NCBI GenBank assembly: GCA_030747075.1
Contig: JASLLL010000009.1
Span: forward strand, 21,992 to 85,991
DNA: 64,000 nt
Reading direction: 5' to 3'
Origin: Gemmatimonadota bacterium
Lineage (GTDB): Bacteria; ARS69
Every line of letters begins with the position of its first letter. The stretch's first letter is position 1. Of this stretch, positions 57,723 to 64,000 are shown piece by piece. The notes beneath the pieces are model-generated. The model had not been told where the DNA came from and did no database searches. It saw nothing but the letters and a program-made list of their open reading frames with translations. A program made the translations under genes and the position numbers.

Positions 57723-58226
57723 TTGCGAATCTCCCGGCTTCTGCGTTCCGGGTTTCTGGATCTGGACTTCCAGCCCGAGTTGCCCGAACCTCCGCCGGAC
57801 GAGGACTCCGCGCCGTCCCGGCGTTATCTTCGCGACTGCCGGGAGCAGATCCTGCGCGGACTCGTGGAGCGGCTGGAGCCGGGCGGGGGGATCGCGCACC
57901 CGCGGCGCCTGCTGCGGGAGTTGGTGGCCCGGGAGCGGCAGTTTTGCTCGGCCGTCGGCGACGAGGTGGCCATTCCGCACCTGCGGACACTTCAGGTGCG
58001 GAAGATGCGGCTCGGCCTTGCCCGATCGCCGATGGGGCTGCCGTTTGGAGAGGGAGGAGAGCCGGTCCGTCTCTTTCTGCTCCTGGTGGGGCCTTCCGGA
58101 GAAGAGGCCGCCTACCTCCGGGTCTTTCGCGCACTCGCGGGGACGCTCCGGATTCCGGAAGAGCGGCAGCGACTCATGGAGATGGACGAAGAGTGGGAGA
58201 TCATGAGGCTTCTTGATGTCGGATGA
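57723..58226 (+). CDS. PTS EIIA(Ntr/Fru)-like phosphocarrier protein
   Basis: 167 residues from a TTG 5 bases after GGAGGG. After a Pro/Asp-rich start, the domain shows EQILRGLVERLEPGGGI, LLRELVARERQFCSAVGDEV and the phosphorylatable His86 in VAIPHLRTLQVRKMRLGLAR. RLFLLLVGPSGEEAAYLRVF and LAGTLRIPEERQRLM follow. This matches the EIIA-Fru/EIIA-Ntr fold. No EIIB or EIIC is present, so a regulatory role (PTS-Ntr type, possibly linked to sigma-54 or potassium control) is more likely than sugar uptake. The end overlaps the YihY gene by 11 bases. Confidence 0.82.
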   Translation: MRISRLLRSGFLDLDFQPELPEPPPDEDSAPSRRYLRDCREQILRGLVERLEPGGGIAHPRRLLRELVARERQFCSAVGDEVAIPHLRTLQVRKMRLGLARSPMGLPFGEGGEPVRLFLLLVGPSGEEAAYLRVFRALAGTLRIPEERQRLMEMDEEWEIMRLLDVG

Positions 58227-59187
58227 ACGCCGGTCGCCGTCCGCCCGGCGACTCGAGGAACTGAAGCGGCTTCCGGAAACGGTCCGGCGCGGTCCGGTGC
58301 GTCCGTGGAAGCGCGCTCCGCTGGAGATCCTCCGTGCGTTTCGTCGCGACCAGTGTTACTTCCTGGCCGCCGGGATCAGCTTCTACTTCATGCTCTCGCT
58401 CATCCCCATGCTGATGATCCTTCTTGCGCTCATCGGGAACTTCCTCCGCGGGTCCACTTCCGTCGCAGAGGATCTCCTGGCCGCTGTTCACGCCTACATC
58501 CCCTTTCTGACGCAGGAGATCATCGCGAACATCGAAGCCGTCATCGCCAACCCCGCACTTCTCGGGTGGATCGGCGGCGCCGCGCTGTTCCTTTCGACCG
58601 ACCTGGTCTTCGTGGCGGTGCAGTTTTCGCTCGATCGGATCTTCATCCCCGGGCGGCGCAGTTTCCTTCGCTCGAAGATGCTCTCCGTGCTCCTGGCCGT
58701 CATGGTCTTCCTGGTTGTGCTCGGGACGATTGCCGTGAATGCCGTGGACCGAAGCCTTGCCGTGATCGAAATGAACGCGTTTGGCGGGCCGGGGATCGAG
58801 GTGGGACTTCACCTGTCCACCTGGGTGATCGGGATTCTCCTGATCGCGTGTTTCACGCTGGCGATCCGGGTTCTTCCCCACGCGATCATTCCCCTTCGGT
58901 ACGCGTTCTGGGGGGGGATCGCGGGGTCCGTCCTGTGGCTGATGGTGAAGTTCTACTATGTCTGGTATCTGGAGAATGTCTCGAAGGTGGGGCCGCTGTT
59001 CGGGTCGCTGTCGGCGGTGATCATGACGCTGCTGTGGGTCTACATGTCCGCGCTTGTCTTCCTGCTGGGGGCGGAGTTCACGGCGTGGCTGGTGAGGACT
59101 GATCCGCGAAAGAAGTTTGCGGAGTCCGGTCCCGGAGACGATTCCCGGCACTCCGATCGAGTGGAAACCGGAGAGACGGCCGCGTAG
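58216..59187 (+). CDS. YihY/UPF0761-family (BrkB-like) inner-membrane protein
   Basis: 323 residues from the ATG 7 bases after GAGG, starting 11 bases inside the EIIA gene. About six spans: CYFLAAGISFYFMLSLIPML, the ALLGWIGGAALFLSTDLVFV region, SVLLAVMVFLVVLGTIAV, IGILLIACFTLAIRVLPH, RYAFWGGIAGSVLWLMVKF and LLWVYMSALVFLLGAEFTA. These are the conserved stretches of the YihY/BrkB family (once misnamed ribonuclease BN). Function is still debated, with envelope or transport roles suggested. The C-terminal tail is hydrophilic. It converges on the GYF/TPR gene; the 67 bases between show no terminator. Confidence 0.87.
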   Translation: MSDERRSPSARRLEELKRLPETVRRGPVRPWKRAPLEILRAFRRDQCYFLAAGISFYFMLSLIPMLMILLALIGNFLRGSTSVAEDLLAAVHAYIPFLTQEIIANIEAVIANPALLGWIGGAALFLSTDLVFVAVQFSLDRIFIPGRRSFLRSKMLSVLLAVMVFLVVLGTIAVNAVDRSLAVIEMNAFGGPGIEVGLHLSTWVIGILLIACFTLAIRVLPHAIIPLRYAFWGGIAGSVLWLMVKFYYVWYLENVSKVGPLFGSLSAVIMTLLWVYMSALVFLLGAEFTAWLVRTDPRKKFAESGPGDDSRHSDRVETGETAA

Positions 59188-59254
59188 AGATCGGCCCCGG
59201 GAGCGCAACATACCGGCCCGCGCCGTCCAGAGGACAACGCGGGCTTGCGTGCGG

Positions 59255-60484
59255 TCAGTCCAGCCGCGCCAGTTCCGCTCTGGCCAGATGGAACGGGAAC
59301 TCCCGCCCCTGGGTGGCATCGACAGACCGCGTGTAGTGTCCGCGGGCGATGTCCTCCATCGACTCCATCAGTGCGGCAAAGCCCAGGAAGAAGTGCATGT
59401 CGTTTTCGAATCCTTCGAGGAACGCGACATCCTCCAGGTACTTCTCCACCAGAAGATCTCCGGCCAGGTACTCGGCCGACCGTACCGCGACACGCGCCAC
59501 CGGGTCCGGGTCTTCGCCCGCCCGGCGTGGAATGTCCCGCCAGGTCCGGATGGCCATGTCCCGCATCCCCAGATTCGCGAGCGCAACGCCTTCCCAGAGC
59601 TGCGCGACCGCATACTGAGCGCGATTCCCGGAAGCGGGAACGCGGTCGAACGCGCGGACGGCCGCCTTGGGGTCGCCCATCGCCAGGTGCGAGAACCCGC
59701 GCCACCCGGAAGGCGACACGGGAACGGGTCCGACGACATCGAAGGAAGTGCCCCCCGGCAGCGTCTCGAACTTGCCGAGGGCGTCTTCAAAGCGCCCCTC
59801 TTCGTAATCGATGATCCCGGCCTGAAGCGTGAAGACACGGGAGAAGTCCGGATCATGCCCCAGCGCGCGGTTCGACTCCCGGAGAAGGTAGCGTGCGTCG
59901 TCGTAGTCGCGCACTTCCAGCGCCCGGCGAACATCTTCCAGACGGGCGGCGACCCGCTCCTGTGCCGTAATGCGCGGTGCGGGCGCGGGCGCGGAGAGTC
60001 TGTCGTTCCGTGCGGTGGTGTGAGTGGCCGGGCGAAGGGCGCCCTCCAGTGTCGGGAGGGAACTTCCCGGGTGCGACACAGCGGCGGTCGTCATGGAAGG
60101 CCCGCCCACCGGCGTTTCGGAGGATGTCGTCGTGTGCAGTACCAGCGCGAAGACCGGCAGGAGAAGGGCCGTCGCCGCGATGGCCACGGTTCGGACCGGC
60201 ATGGATTCCTTGTCGCGAGTGTATCGCGGGATGTACTCGAGTTGCTGCGTGGAGGCAGCGGCGTGCGGTGCCGGAGTCGGCGGGGCGGGAGGTGCGGTCT
60301 GCGGGCGCTGGGCCTGGACCGTGGTCACCTGGTGCAGCCCGATCCACGACTGCCCCCCGACCTCGCAGACGCGGGCCGTTTCCGCGATCGCCTGTGCAGC
60401 CACTCCCTCGAGGGCCTGTGCCAGAGTCATCGGGCCGAGAACCCGCCCGTCCTGTCCTTCGACATAATAGAGCTTGTCGTTCAT
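59255..60484 (-). CDS. GYF_2 (DUF4339) and TPR membrane protein
   Basis: 409 residues from the ATG after GAGGTCCCTG. The first 55 residues form a GYF_2-like domain (KLYYVEGQDGRVLGPMTLAQ, with ARVCEVGGQSWIGL). A Pro/Ala/Gln linker and one membrane span near 97-116 (TVAIAATALLLPVFALVL) follow. The rest is a periplasmic TPR-like helical repeat region (VRRALEVRDYDDARYLLRES, YEEGRFEDALGKFETL, LAMGDPKAAVRAFDRV). GYF_2 domains bind proline-rich partners or act in membrane-protein scaffolds. No enzyme motif is visible. The 218-base gap upstream, before the response-regulator fragment, holds no feature I can identify. Confidence 0.75.
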   Translation of the reverse strand: MNDKLYYVEGQDGRVLGPMTLAQALEGVAAQAIAETARVCEVGGQSWIGLHQVTTVQAQRPQTAPPAPPTPAPHAAASTQQLEYIPRYTRDKESMPVRTVAIAATALLLPVFALVLHTTTSSETPVGGPSMTTAAVSHPGSSLPTLEGALRPATHTTARNDRLSAPAPAPRITAQERVAARLEDVRRALEVRDYDDARYLLRESNRALGHDPDFSRVFTLQAGIIDYEEGRFEDALGKFETLPGGTSFDVVGPVPVSPSGWRGFSHLAMGDPKAAVRAFDRVPASGNRAQYAVAQLWEGVALANLGMRDMAIRTWRDIPRRAGEDPDPVARVAVRSAEYLAGDLLVEKYLEDVAFLEGFENDMHFFLGFAALMESMEDIARGHYTRSVDATQGREFPFHLARAELARLD

Positions 60485-60702
60485 CAGGGACCTCTCAACG
60501 GTTGCGCGTGGGTGGGCCGGGGTTGAGCGCCGGTCAGGCGGGATCCCGGGTTTCCCTTCTGTCGAGTGGAATCGGTCGTCTCGAGGCCGGACTTGAGCGT
60601 GGGCCTCGTGCCGGGCCCGGCGCCACATATCGAGGCTGGAAAGGACGCGTTGTTTCGGCGATTCTCTCCCCCGGTGACAATCGCCCGACGCTCCGCACTT
60701 CG

Positions 60703-60815
60703 ATGGACCCTGCCGTGCCGCACGCCAGGGTCCTGGTGGTCGAGGATGAGCCGGACATTCTGGAAGGGATTCGGTACAACCTGGAGAGGGAGGGATACGA
60801 GGTCCTGTGCGCTTG
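60703..60815 (+). pseudogene. Truncated PhoB-like response regulator fragment
   Basis: From the ATG, the first 38 residues read as the start of a receiver domain: ARVLVVEDEPDILEGIRYNL then EREGYEVLCA, with the acidic pair and the first helix of PhoB/KdpE-type regulators. After that homology stops abruptly. The frame runs on to 60948 with Ser/Arg-rich sequence that looks non-coding, and overlaps the porin start. The phospho-acceptor Asp and the DNA-binding domain are missing, so it cannot work as a regulator. It is likely the remnant of a deletion or rearrangement next to the porin gene. Confidence 0.7.
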
Positions 60816-60944
60816 CCAGCGCCCATCGGACTTCCGTGGTTCCTTCCCGGAAACTTCACACTCCGGAGGCCATTCCCGCAGCGAACGCGGGTCTTGGCCA
60901 TCGGGCCTGTTCACTCACTACCGAAGGAAAGGAGAGACAGAATC

Positions 60945-61919
60945 ATGATGAAAGGGGTCTTGATCGGGGCACTGGCCGGGGTGGCCGTCGCGGCTTGCCT
61001 TGCACCCGCATTCGCGGGCGAGTCTGCGGTGCAGACGGGCGCCACCTTCTACTTCGACTACTTCGCGTCGCTGTCGGACGCGGACTCCTCGGAGGCGGAG
61101 CGCGGGTTCCGGGTGCGCCGGAGCTATCTGACGGTGAAGAAGTCGTGGGACGATCTGATGTTCCGGTTCACCACGGATGTGGACACGAAGTACGGCACGG
61201 ACAACCTGAATGTGTTTGTGAAGTACGCCTACCTCCAGTGGAAAGGGCTCATTCCCGGCGCGACGGTGCTCATCGGGCAGCACAGCCCGGGGACGAACGC
61301 ATGGACGGAGAAGCGTTGGGGCCTTCGGTCCGTGTCCATGGCGATGTCGGATGAACGGAAGTGGACGCACTCCGCGGTATTGGGGGTCGGCGCAAAGGGT
61401 GAGTGCGGAGAGAGCGGACTCTCCTACGCCGTCAGCATCAACAACGGGAACGGATACAAGAGTCCGCTTGCACGGGACGGTCAGGGATTCGCCGGGCGGA
61501 TTGCCTGGGCAGGGAACTCCGGACTCATCGTTTCCGGCATGGCATCGTCGAACAACCCGGGTGACGCGGACGACGCGAACCTCTACTTCGAAGGAAGCGG
61601 GGGGTTCACGCAGGGGACCGCATCATGTCTCGTACAGTACGGCCGGTTTGAGGATGGTCCGAGCGGCGTGGTGGCGACCGGCATCTCCGCGTTCGCGCGA
61701 GTGGGCGCCGGGGATCTCGGGCAGCTCTTCGCACGAATCGACATCGTGGACGAGGACACCGACACCGCAAGTGACGGAGAGACTGTCCTGACGGGCGGAT
61801 TCGACATCGAACTCAGCCCGGGCTTTCATCTGCAACCGAATGTGCGCGTGGTGAATCACGAGGATGGCAACGAGGACTCCGAGACCGAAGCGCGGTTGAC
61901 CTTCTTCGCGGGGATCTAG
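60945..61919 (+). CDS. Porin-like outer-membrane beta-barrel protein
   Basis: 324 residues from the ATG about 10 bases after AAGGAG. A signal peptide (MMKGVLIGALAGVAVAACLA, cleavage after APAFA) leads into alternating polar/aromatic strands: TGATFYFDYFAS, RGFRVRRSYLTVKKSWDDLM, FRFTTDVDTKYGTDNLNVFV and YAYLQWKGLIPGATVLIGQH, ending EARLTFFAGI with a near-C-terminal aromatic. This is like phosphate-selective OprO/OprP-type porins and other 16-strand barrels. A truncated PhoB-like fragment just upstream makes a phosphate link tempting, but the solute is not proved by sequence. Confidence 0.75.
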   Translation: MMKGVLIGALAGVAVAACLAPAFAGESAVQTGATFYFDYFASLSDADSSEAERGFRVRRSYLTVKKSWDDLMFRFTTDVDTKYGTDNLNVFVKYAYLQWKGLIPGATVLIGQHSPGTNAWTEKRWGLRSVSMAMSDERKWTHSAVLGVGAKGECGESGLSYAVSINNGNGYKSPLARDGQGFAGRIAWAGNSGLIVSGMASSNNPGDADDANLYFEGSGGFTQGTASCLVQYGRFEDGPSGVVATGISAFARVGAGDLGQLFARIDIVDEDTDTASDGETVLTGGFDIELSPGFHLQPNVRVVNHEDGNEDSETEARLTFFAGI

Positions 61920-61952
61920 AACGGGAGGGTGGCGGAGTGACCGCCGCTTCCC

Positions 61953-62771
61953 CTACGGGACGGTGTGCTCCGAGAGCGGGTTCACGGCCAGGAGGTCGCT
62001 GAAGCGGCGTTCGGTCACTCGTCGCAGGTAGACCCCCCGCTTCTCGGGAAAGGCGGCGAGCGCTTCCCGGAGAAGGAAGCGGGTGGCGTTTTCCGCAAGC
62101 GGTCCCAGGCTCCACGGTTCCGCGCCGGGTTCCGGGTCGTCCCAGGTCAGCACCTCCAGGTAGAGGATCTCCGGGAGTTCCTCGATTCCGTACACATGGC
62201 GCTGCCACAACGCCGGGTCGATGGTCGAAGATGCGCCCAGTCTTCGGAGCAGCCGACCCATGGCGGGGACATCCAGCGTGTGGAGCGGTGTGCCGGAGAG
62301 CGGGTAGGCGGACAGGTCGAGCGCATCCGCGATGGTCTCCGTCCCTTCAGGCCAGGTGTTTCTCCCAAGCGATCGGTGCAATACACGAAAGGAATCGTTC
62401 TCGCCCAGATACACCGCCCCGATGGCGTCTTTCCCCAGCGATTGCGCGTCCATTCGCCCTTCCCAGTCGCGTGGGAGAAGCCACAGCTTGATGAAGGGGT
62501 GGTAGGAGAAGCCGCGAGTCTCGTGGAAGAAACTCACGGACGCGTCCTCCAGCCGGATGAGGACGCAGGTGGAGTCTCCATGCCACGAGGCGGGGACGGT
62601 GCCTCGTCGGACCTCTTCGATTTTCCAGGTGCCCGGCAGGACGGATTCCACGGTACGCGTGGCGTCATCGATCACGGACGGGCCGGGAGCGTCGTGGTGC
62701 GGGGACGCGTGCGCCCCGATCGCGAGTGCCGCTGTCAGAAGGAGAATCGGCCAGCCGCTGTGGACACGCAT
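61953..62771 (-). CDS. Exported protein of unknown function
   Basis: 272 residues from the ATG after GGGAGGGTCCC. A signal peptide (RVHSGWPILLLTAALAIGAH, cleavage near AHA) is followed by a mostly soluble mature protein: TRTVESVLPGTWKIEEVRRG, CVLIRLEDASVSFFHETRGF and LGENDSFRVLHRSLGRNTWP. No metal-binding or catalytic pattern stands out, and I recognise no family. It converges on the porin gene with 33 bases between and is divergent from the epimerase gene (133-base gap). Confidence 0.7.
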   Translation of the reverse strand: MRVHSGWPILLLTAALAIGAHASPHHDAPGPSVIDDATRTVESVLPGTWKIEEVRRGTVPASWHGDSTCVLIRLEDASVSFFHETRGFSYHPFIKLWLLPRDWEGRMDAQSLGKDAIGAVYLGENDSFRVLHRSLGRNTWPEGTETIADALDLSAYPLSGTPLHTLDVPAMGRLLRRLGASSTIDPALWQRHVYGIEELPEILYLEVLTWDDPEPGAEPWSLGPLAENATRFLLREALAAFPEKRGVYLRRVTERRFSDLLAVNPLSEHTVP

Positions 62772-62904
62772 GGGACCCTCCCGCGTTCGGTGGTGGCCGC
62801 TGTCTCCGACGCATGGACACCCCACTGTAGCCCACCATGCGCCGTCCCCGCCACCCGCGCGATTCCTGATGCATCCGCGTTCGGCTTGGGATAGCCTCTC
62901 GCGC

Positions 62905-63933
62905 ATGAGACGCTCCGCAATCCTGATTACCGGCGCCAACGGTGAGATCGGCCACGATCTGATCGGGAGGCTCTCCCGTGCGGGGAGTCCCGGCATCGTG
63001 GGGCTGGATCTCAATCCGCTGGATCCGGAACTGGCGCGACACTGTTCGGATACGGTCCAGGGATCGGTGCTGGACCGGGCTCTCCTGGACAGACTGGTGT
63101 CCGAGTACGAGTTCACCGCCGTCTTTCACCTTGCGGCCATGCTCTCCACGCGCGCCGAGTACACGCCCGTTGCCGCACACGATGTCAATGTTCAGGGGAC
63201 GCTGAATCTTCTCGACCTTGCGGCCCGCCAGGCGGAGTCGTCCGGACGCCGGGTCAAGTTCATGTTCCCGAGCTCGATCGCGGTCTACGGCCTCCCCGAT
63301 CTGGAGTCGAAGGACACGACCGGCCGGATTCGCGAGAAGACATGGAATCTGCCGACCACCATGTACGGCTGCAACAAGGTCTATTGCGAGCAACTCGGTC
63401 GGTACTTCGCCTCGCACTACCGGCAACTGGAGACGACACGGGATGTTCGCGGCGTGGACTTTCGAGCCATTCGGTTCCCCGGTCTCATCAGTGCCGTGAC
63501 GGTGCCGTCGGGCGGGACTTCGGATTTCATCCCGGAGATGATCCATGCGGCTGCGGACGGCGTGCCCTATGAGTGCTTTGTGCGCGAGGACACGCGCATC
63601 CCGTTCATGACCATGCCGGATGCGGTTCGCGCACTCCTCCTGCTGGAGAAGGCGCCGGAAGAAGCACTCTCGTGGCGCGTCTACAATGTCACCAGCTTCA
63701 ATCCGTCCGCGGGGGAGTTCCGGGAGACCGTGCGTACCCATTGGCCTTCGGCGGAGATCTCGTTCGTGCCGGATGCCCGGCGGCAGGCCATCGTGGACAC
63801 CTGGCCCGCCGATGTGAACGACGATGACGCCCGGAGTGAGTGGGGCTGGGCGCCGGAGTTCGACCTGGGCAGTGCCATGCACGACTACCTGGTGCCGGGG
63901 ATTGCCGGTGAGCGCCCGGAGGGAGCCGCATGA
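62905..63933 (+). CDS. NAD-dependent epimerase, L-threonine 3-dehydrogenase-like
   Basis: 342 residues. The extended SDR fold starts with AILITGANGEIGHDLIGRLS and has AVFHLAAMLSTRAEYTPVAA and VKFMFPSSIAVYGLPD. The catalytic Tyr-x3-Lys is in TTMYGCNKVYCEQLG. FRAIRFPGLISAVTVPSGGT and EDTRIPFMTMPDAVRALLLL are the hallmark of SDR-type L-threonine 3-dehydrogenases, which give 2-amino-3-ketobutyrate. No kbl-like ligase is in view, and other sugar-nucleotide epimerases share part of these motifs. The stop overlaps the start of the next gene (ATGA), suggesting a joint operon with an ArsR-type regulator. Confidence 0.78.
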   Translation: MRRSAILITGANGEIGHDLIGRLSRAGSPGIVGLDLNPLDPELARHCSDTVQGSVLDRALLDRLVSEYEFTAVFHLAAMLSTRAEYTPVAAHDVNVQGTLNLLDLAARQAESSGRRVKFMFPSSIAVYGLPDLESKDTTGRIREKTWNLPTTMYGCNKVYCEQLGRYFASHYRQLETTRDVRGVDFRAIRFPGLISAVTVPSGGTSDFIPEMIHAAADGVPYECFVREDTRIPFMTMPDAVRALLLLEKAPEEALSWRVYNVTSFNPSAGEFRETVRTHWPSAEISFVPDARRQAIVDTWPADVNDDDARSEWGWAPEFDLGSAMHDYLVPGIAGERPEGAA

Positions 63934-64000
63934 CGCCCACCGGAGACGCACCCGCGTTCTTTCAGGCGCTGGGAGATCCCACCCGGCTGGCACTTCTGGC
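63930..64000 (+). CDS. ArsR-family regulator, N-terminus only (cut by window end)
   Basis: The ATG overlaps the epimerase stop. The 23 visible residues contain AFFQALGDPTRLALL, the first helix of the ArsR/SmtB winged helix (normally FKALxDPTRLxIL). The sensing part lies outside the window, so ligand and targets cannot be judged. Confidence 0.7.
   Translation, partial: MTPTGDAPAFFQALGDPTRLALL

Noticed and set aside
1-64000. CRISPR arrays, insertion sequences, prophage or integrative element
   Set aside because: No regularly spaced direct repeats, transposase or integrase motifs, or tRNA-flanked att-like repeats were seen on reading either strand.

Overview
This 64 kb window is a contiguous piece of a high-GC chromosome from a Gram-negative, respiratory bacterium. 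Evidence for two membranes is a TolC-type outer-membrane factor, a porin, several lipoproteins with clear lipoboxes, and secreted proteins with C-terminal sorting-like tails. Menaquinone is made by the futalosine route, and one secreted protein carries FG-GAP/UnbV repeats with a FlgD-like C-terminal tail. That combination fits poorly cultured FCB-group or neighbouring lineages (Eisenbacteria/Krumholzibacteria-like). The placement is an inference from gene content, not from a marker gene. I saw no rRNA, tRNA, CRISPR array, insertion sequence or prophage. Genes are densely packed, with many 4-base ATGA/GTGA/TTGA overlaps.

Layout. 1-2.4 kb: end of a radical-SAM-linked DUF2344 protein, a ROK sugar kinase and a TauE/SafE permease. 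2.5-11 kb: a metal efflux operon (Cys-rich exported peptide, CusC/CusB/CusA-like tripartite pump) coupled to a BtpA-family protein. 11-18.7 kb: a large secreted FG-GAP/UnbV protein, ErpA, a small WXXGXW exported protein behind an unusually palindromic promoter region, MoeZ-like sulfurtransferase, two lipoproteins and PreA. 18.7-22.7 kb: a coupled triad (M42 peptidase, unknown protein, membrane phosphodiesterase). 22.8-27.7 kb: a TPR-GAF-AAA sigma-54 activator, followed by a sigma-54-type promoter with repeated upstream sites, a small exported protein and a lamin-tail protein. 27.7-35.6 kb: a second membrane phosphatase-fold protein, SppA, a thioredoxin-fold protein without its CXXC, a pseudopilin-like protein and an ABC exporter.

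35.7-43.8 kb is a menaquinone region: UbiA-, UbiX- and UbiD-type enzymes, MqnE, MqnA, MqnC and a phosphopantetheinyl transferase. A cytochrome-like secreted protein on the opposite strand interrupts it. 44-52.4 kb (minus strand) is a pyruvate dehydrogenase operon: Lpd, E1 alpha, E1 beta, E2, LipB, LipA and an ADP-forming acyl-CoA synthetase. It can be read as pyruvate to acetyl-CoA to acetate plus ATP, with its own lipoylation enzymes. A 28-bp near-perfect palindrome lies upstream.

52.7-56 kb looks like a nitric-oxide or redox-stress cluster: Rrf2 regulator, a membrane cytochrome c chimera, an NnrS-like protein and a small cytochrome c. 56-64 kb holds a DUF3604 lipoprotein, a PTS EIIA-like protein whose ribosome binding site is buried in a perfect hairpin, a YihY-type membrane protein, a GYF/TPR protein, a truncated response-regulator fragment just before a porin, a secreted unknown, an L-threonine-dehydrogenase-like epimerase and the start of an ArsR-type regulator.

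The most notable observations are these. (1) Two unrelated exported proteins share the C-terminal tail GSWGxVKxLYR. (2) Two sigma-54-type promoters have exact -24/-12 spacing, one directly downstream of a sigma-54 activator gene. (3) A hairpin sequesters the ribosome binding site of the EIIA gene.
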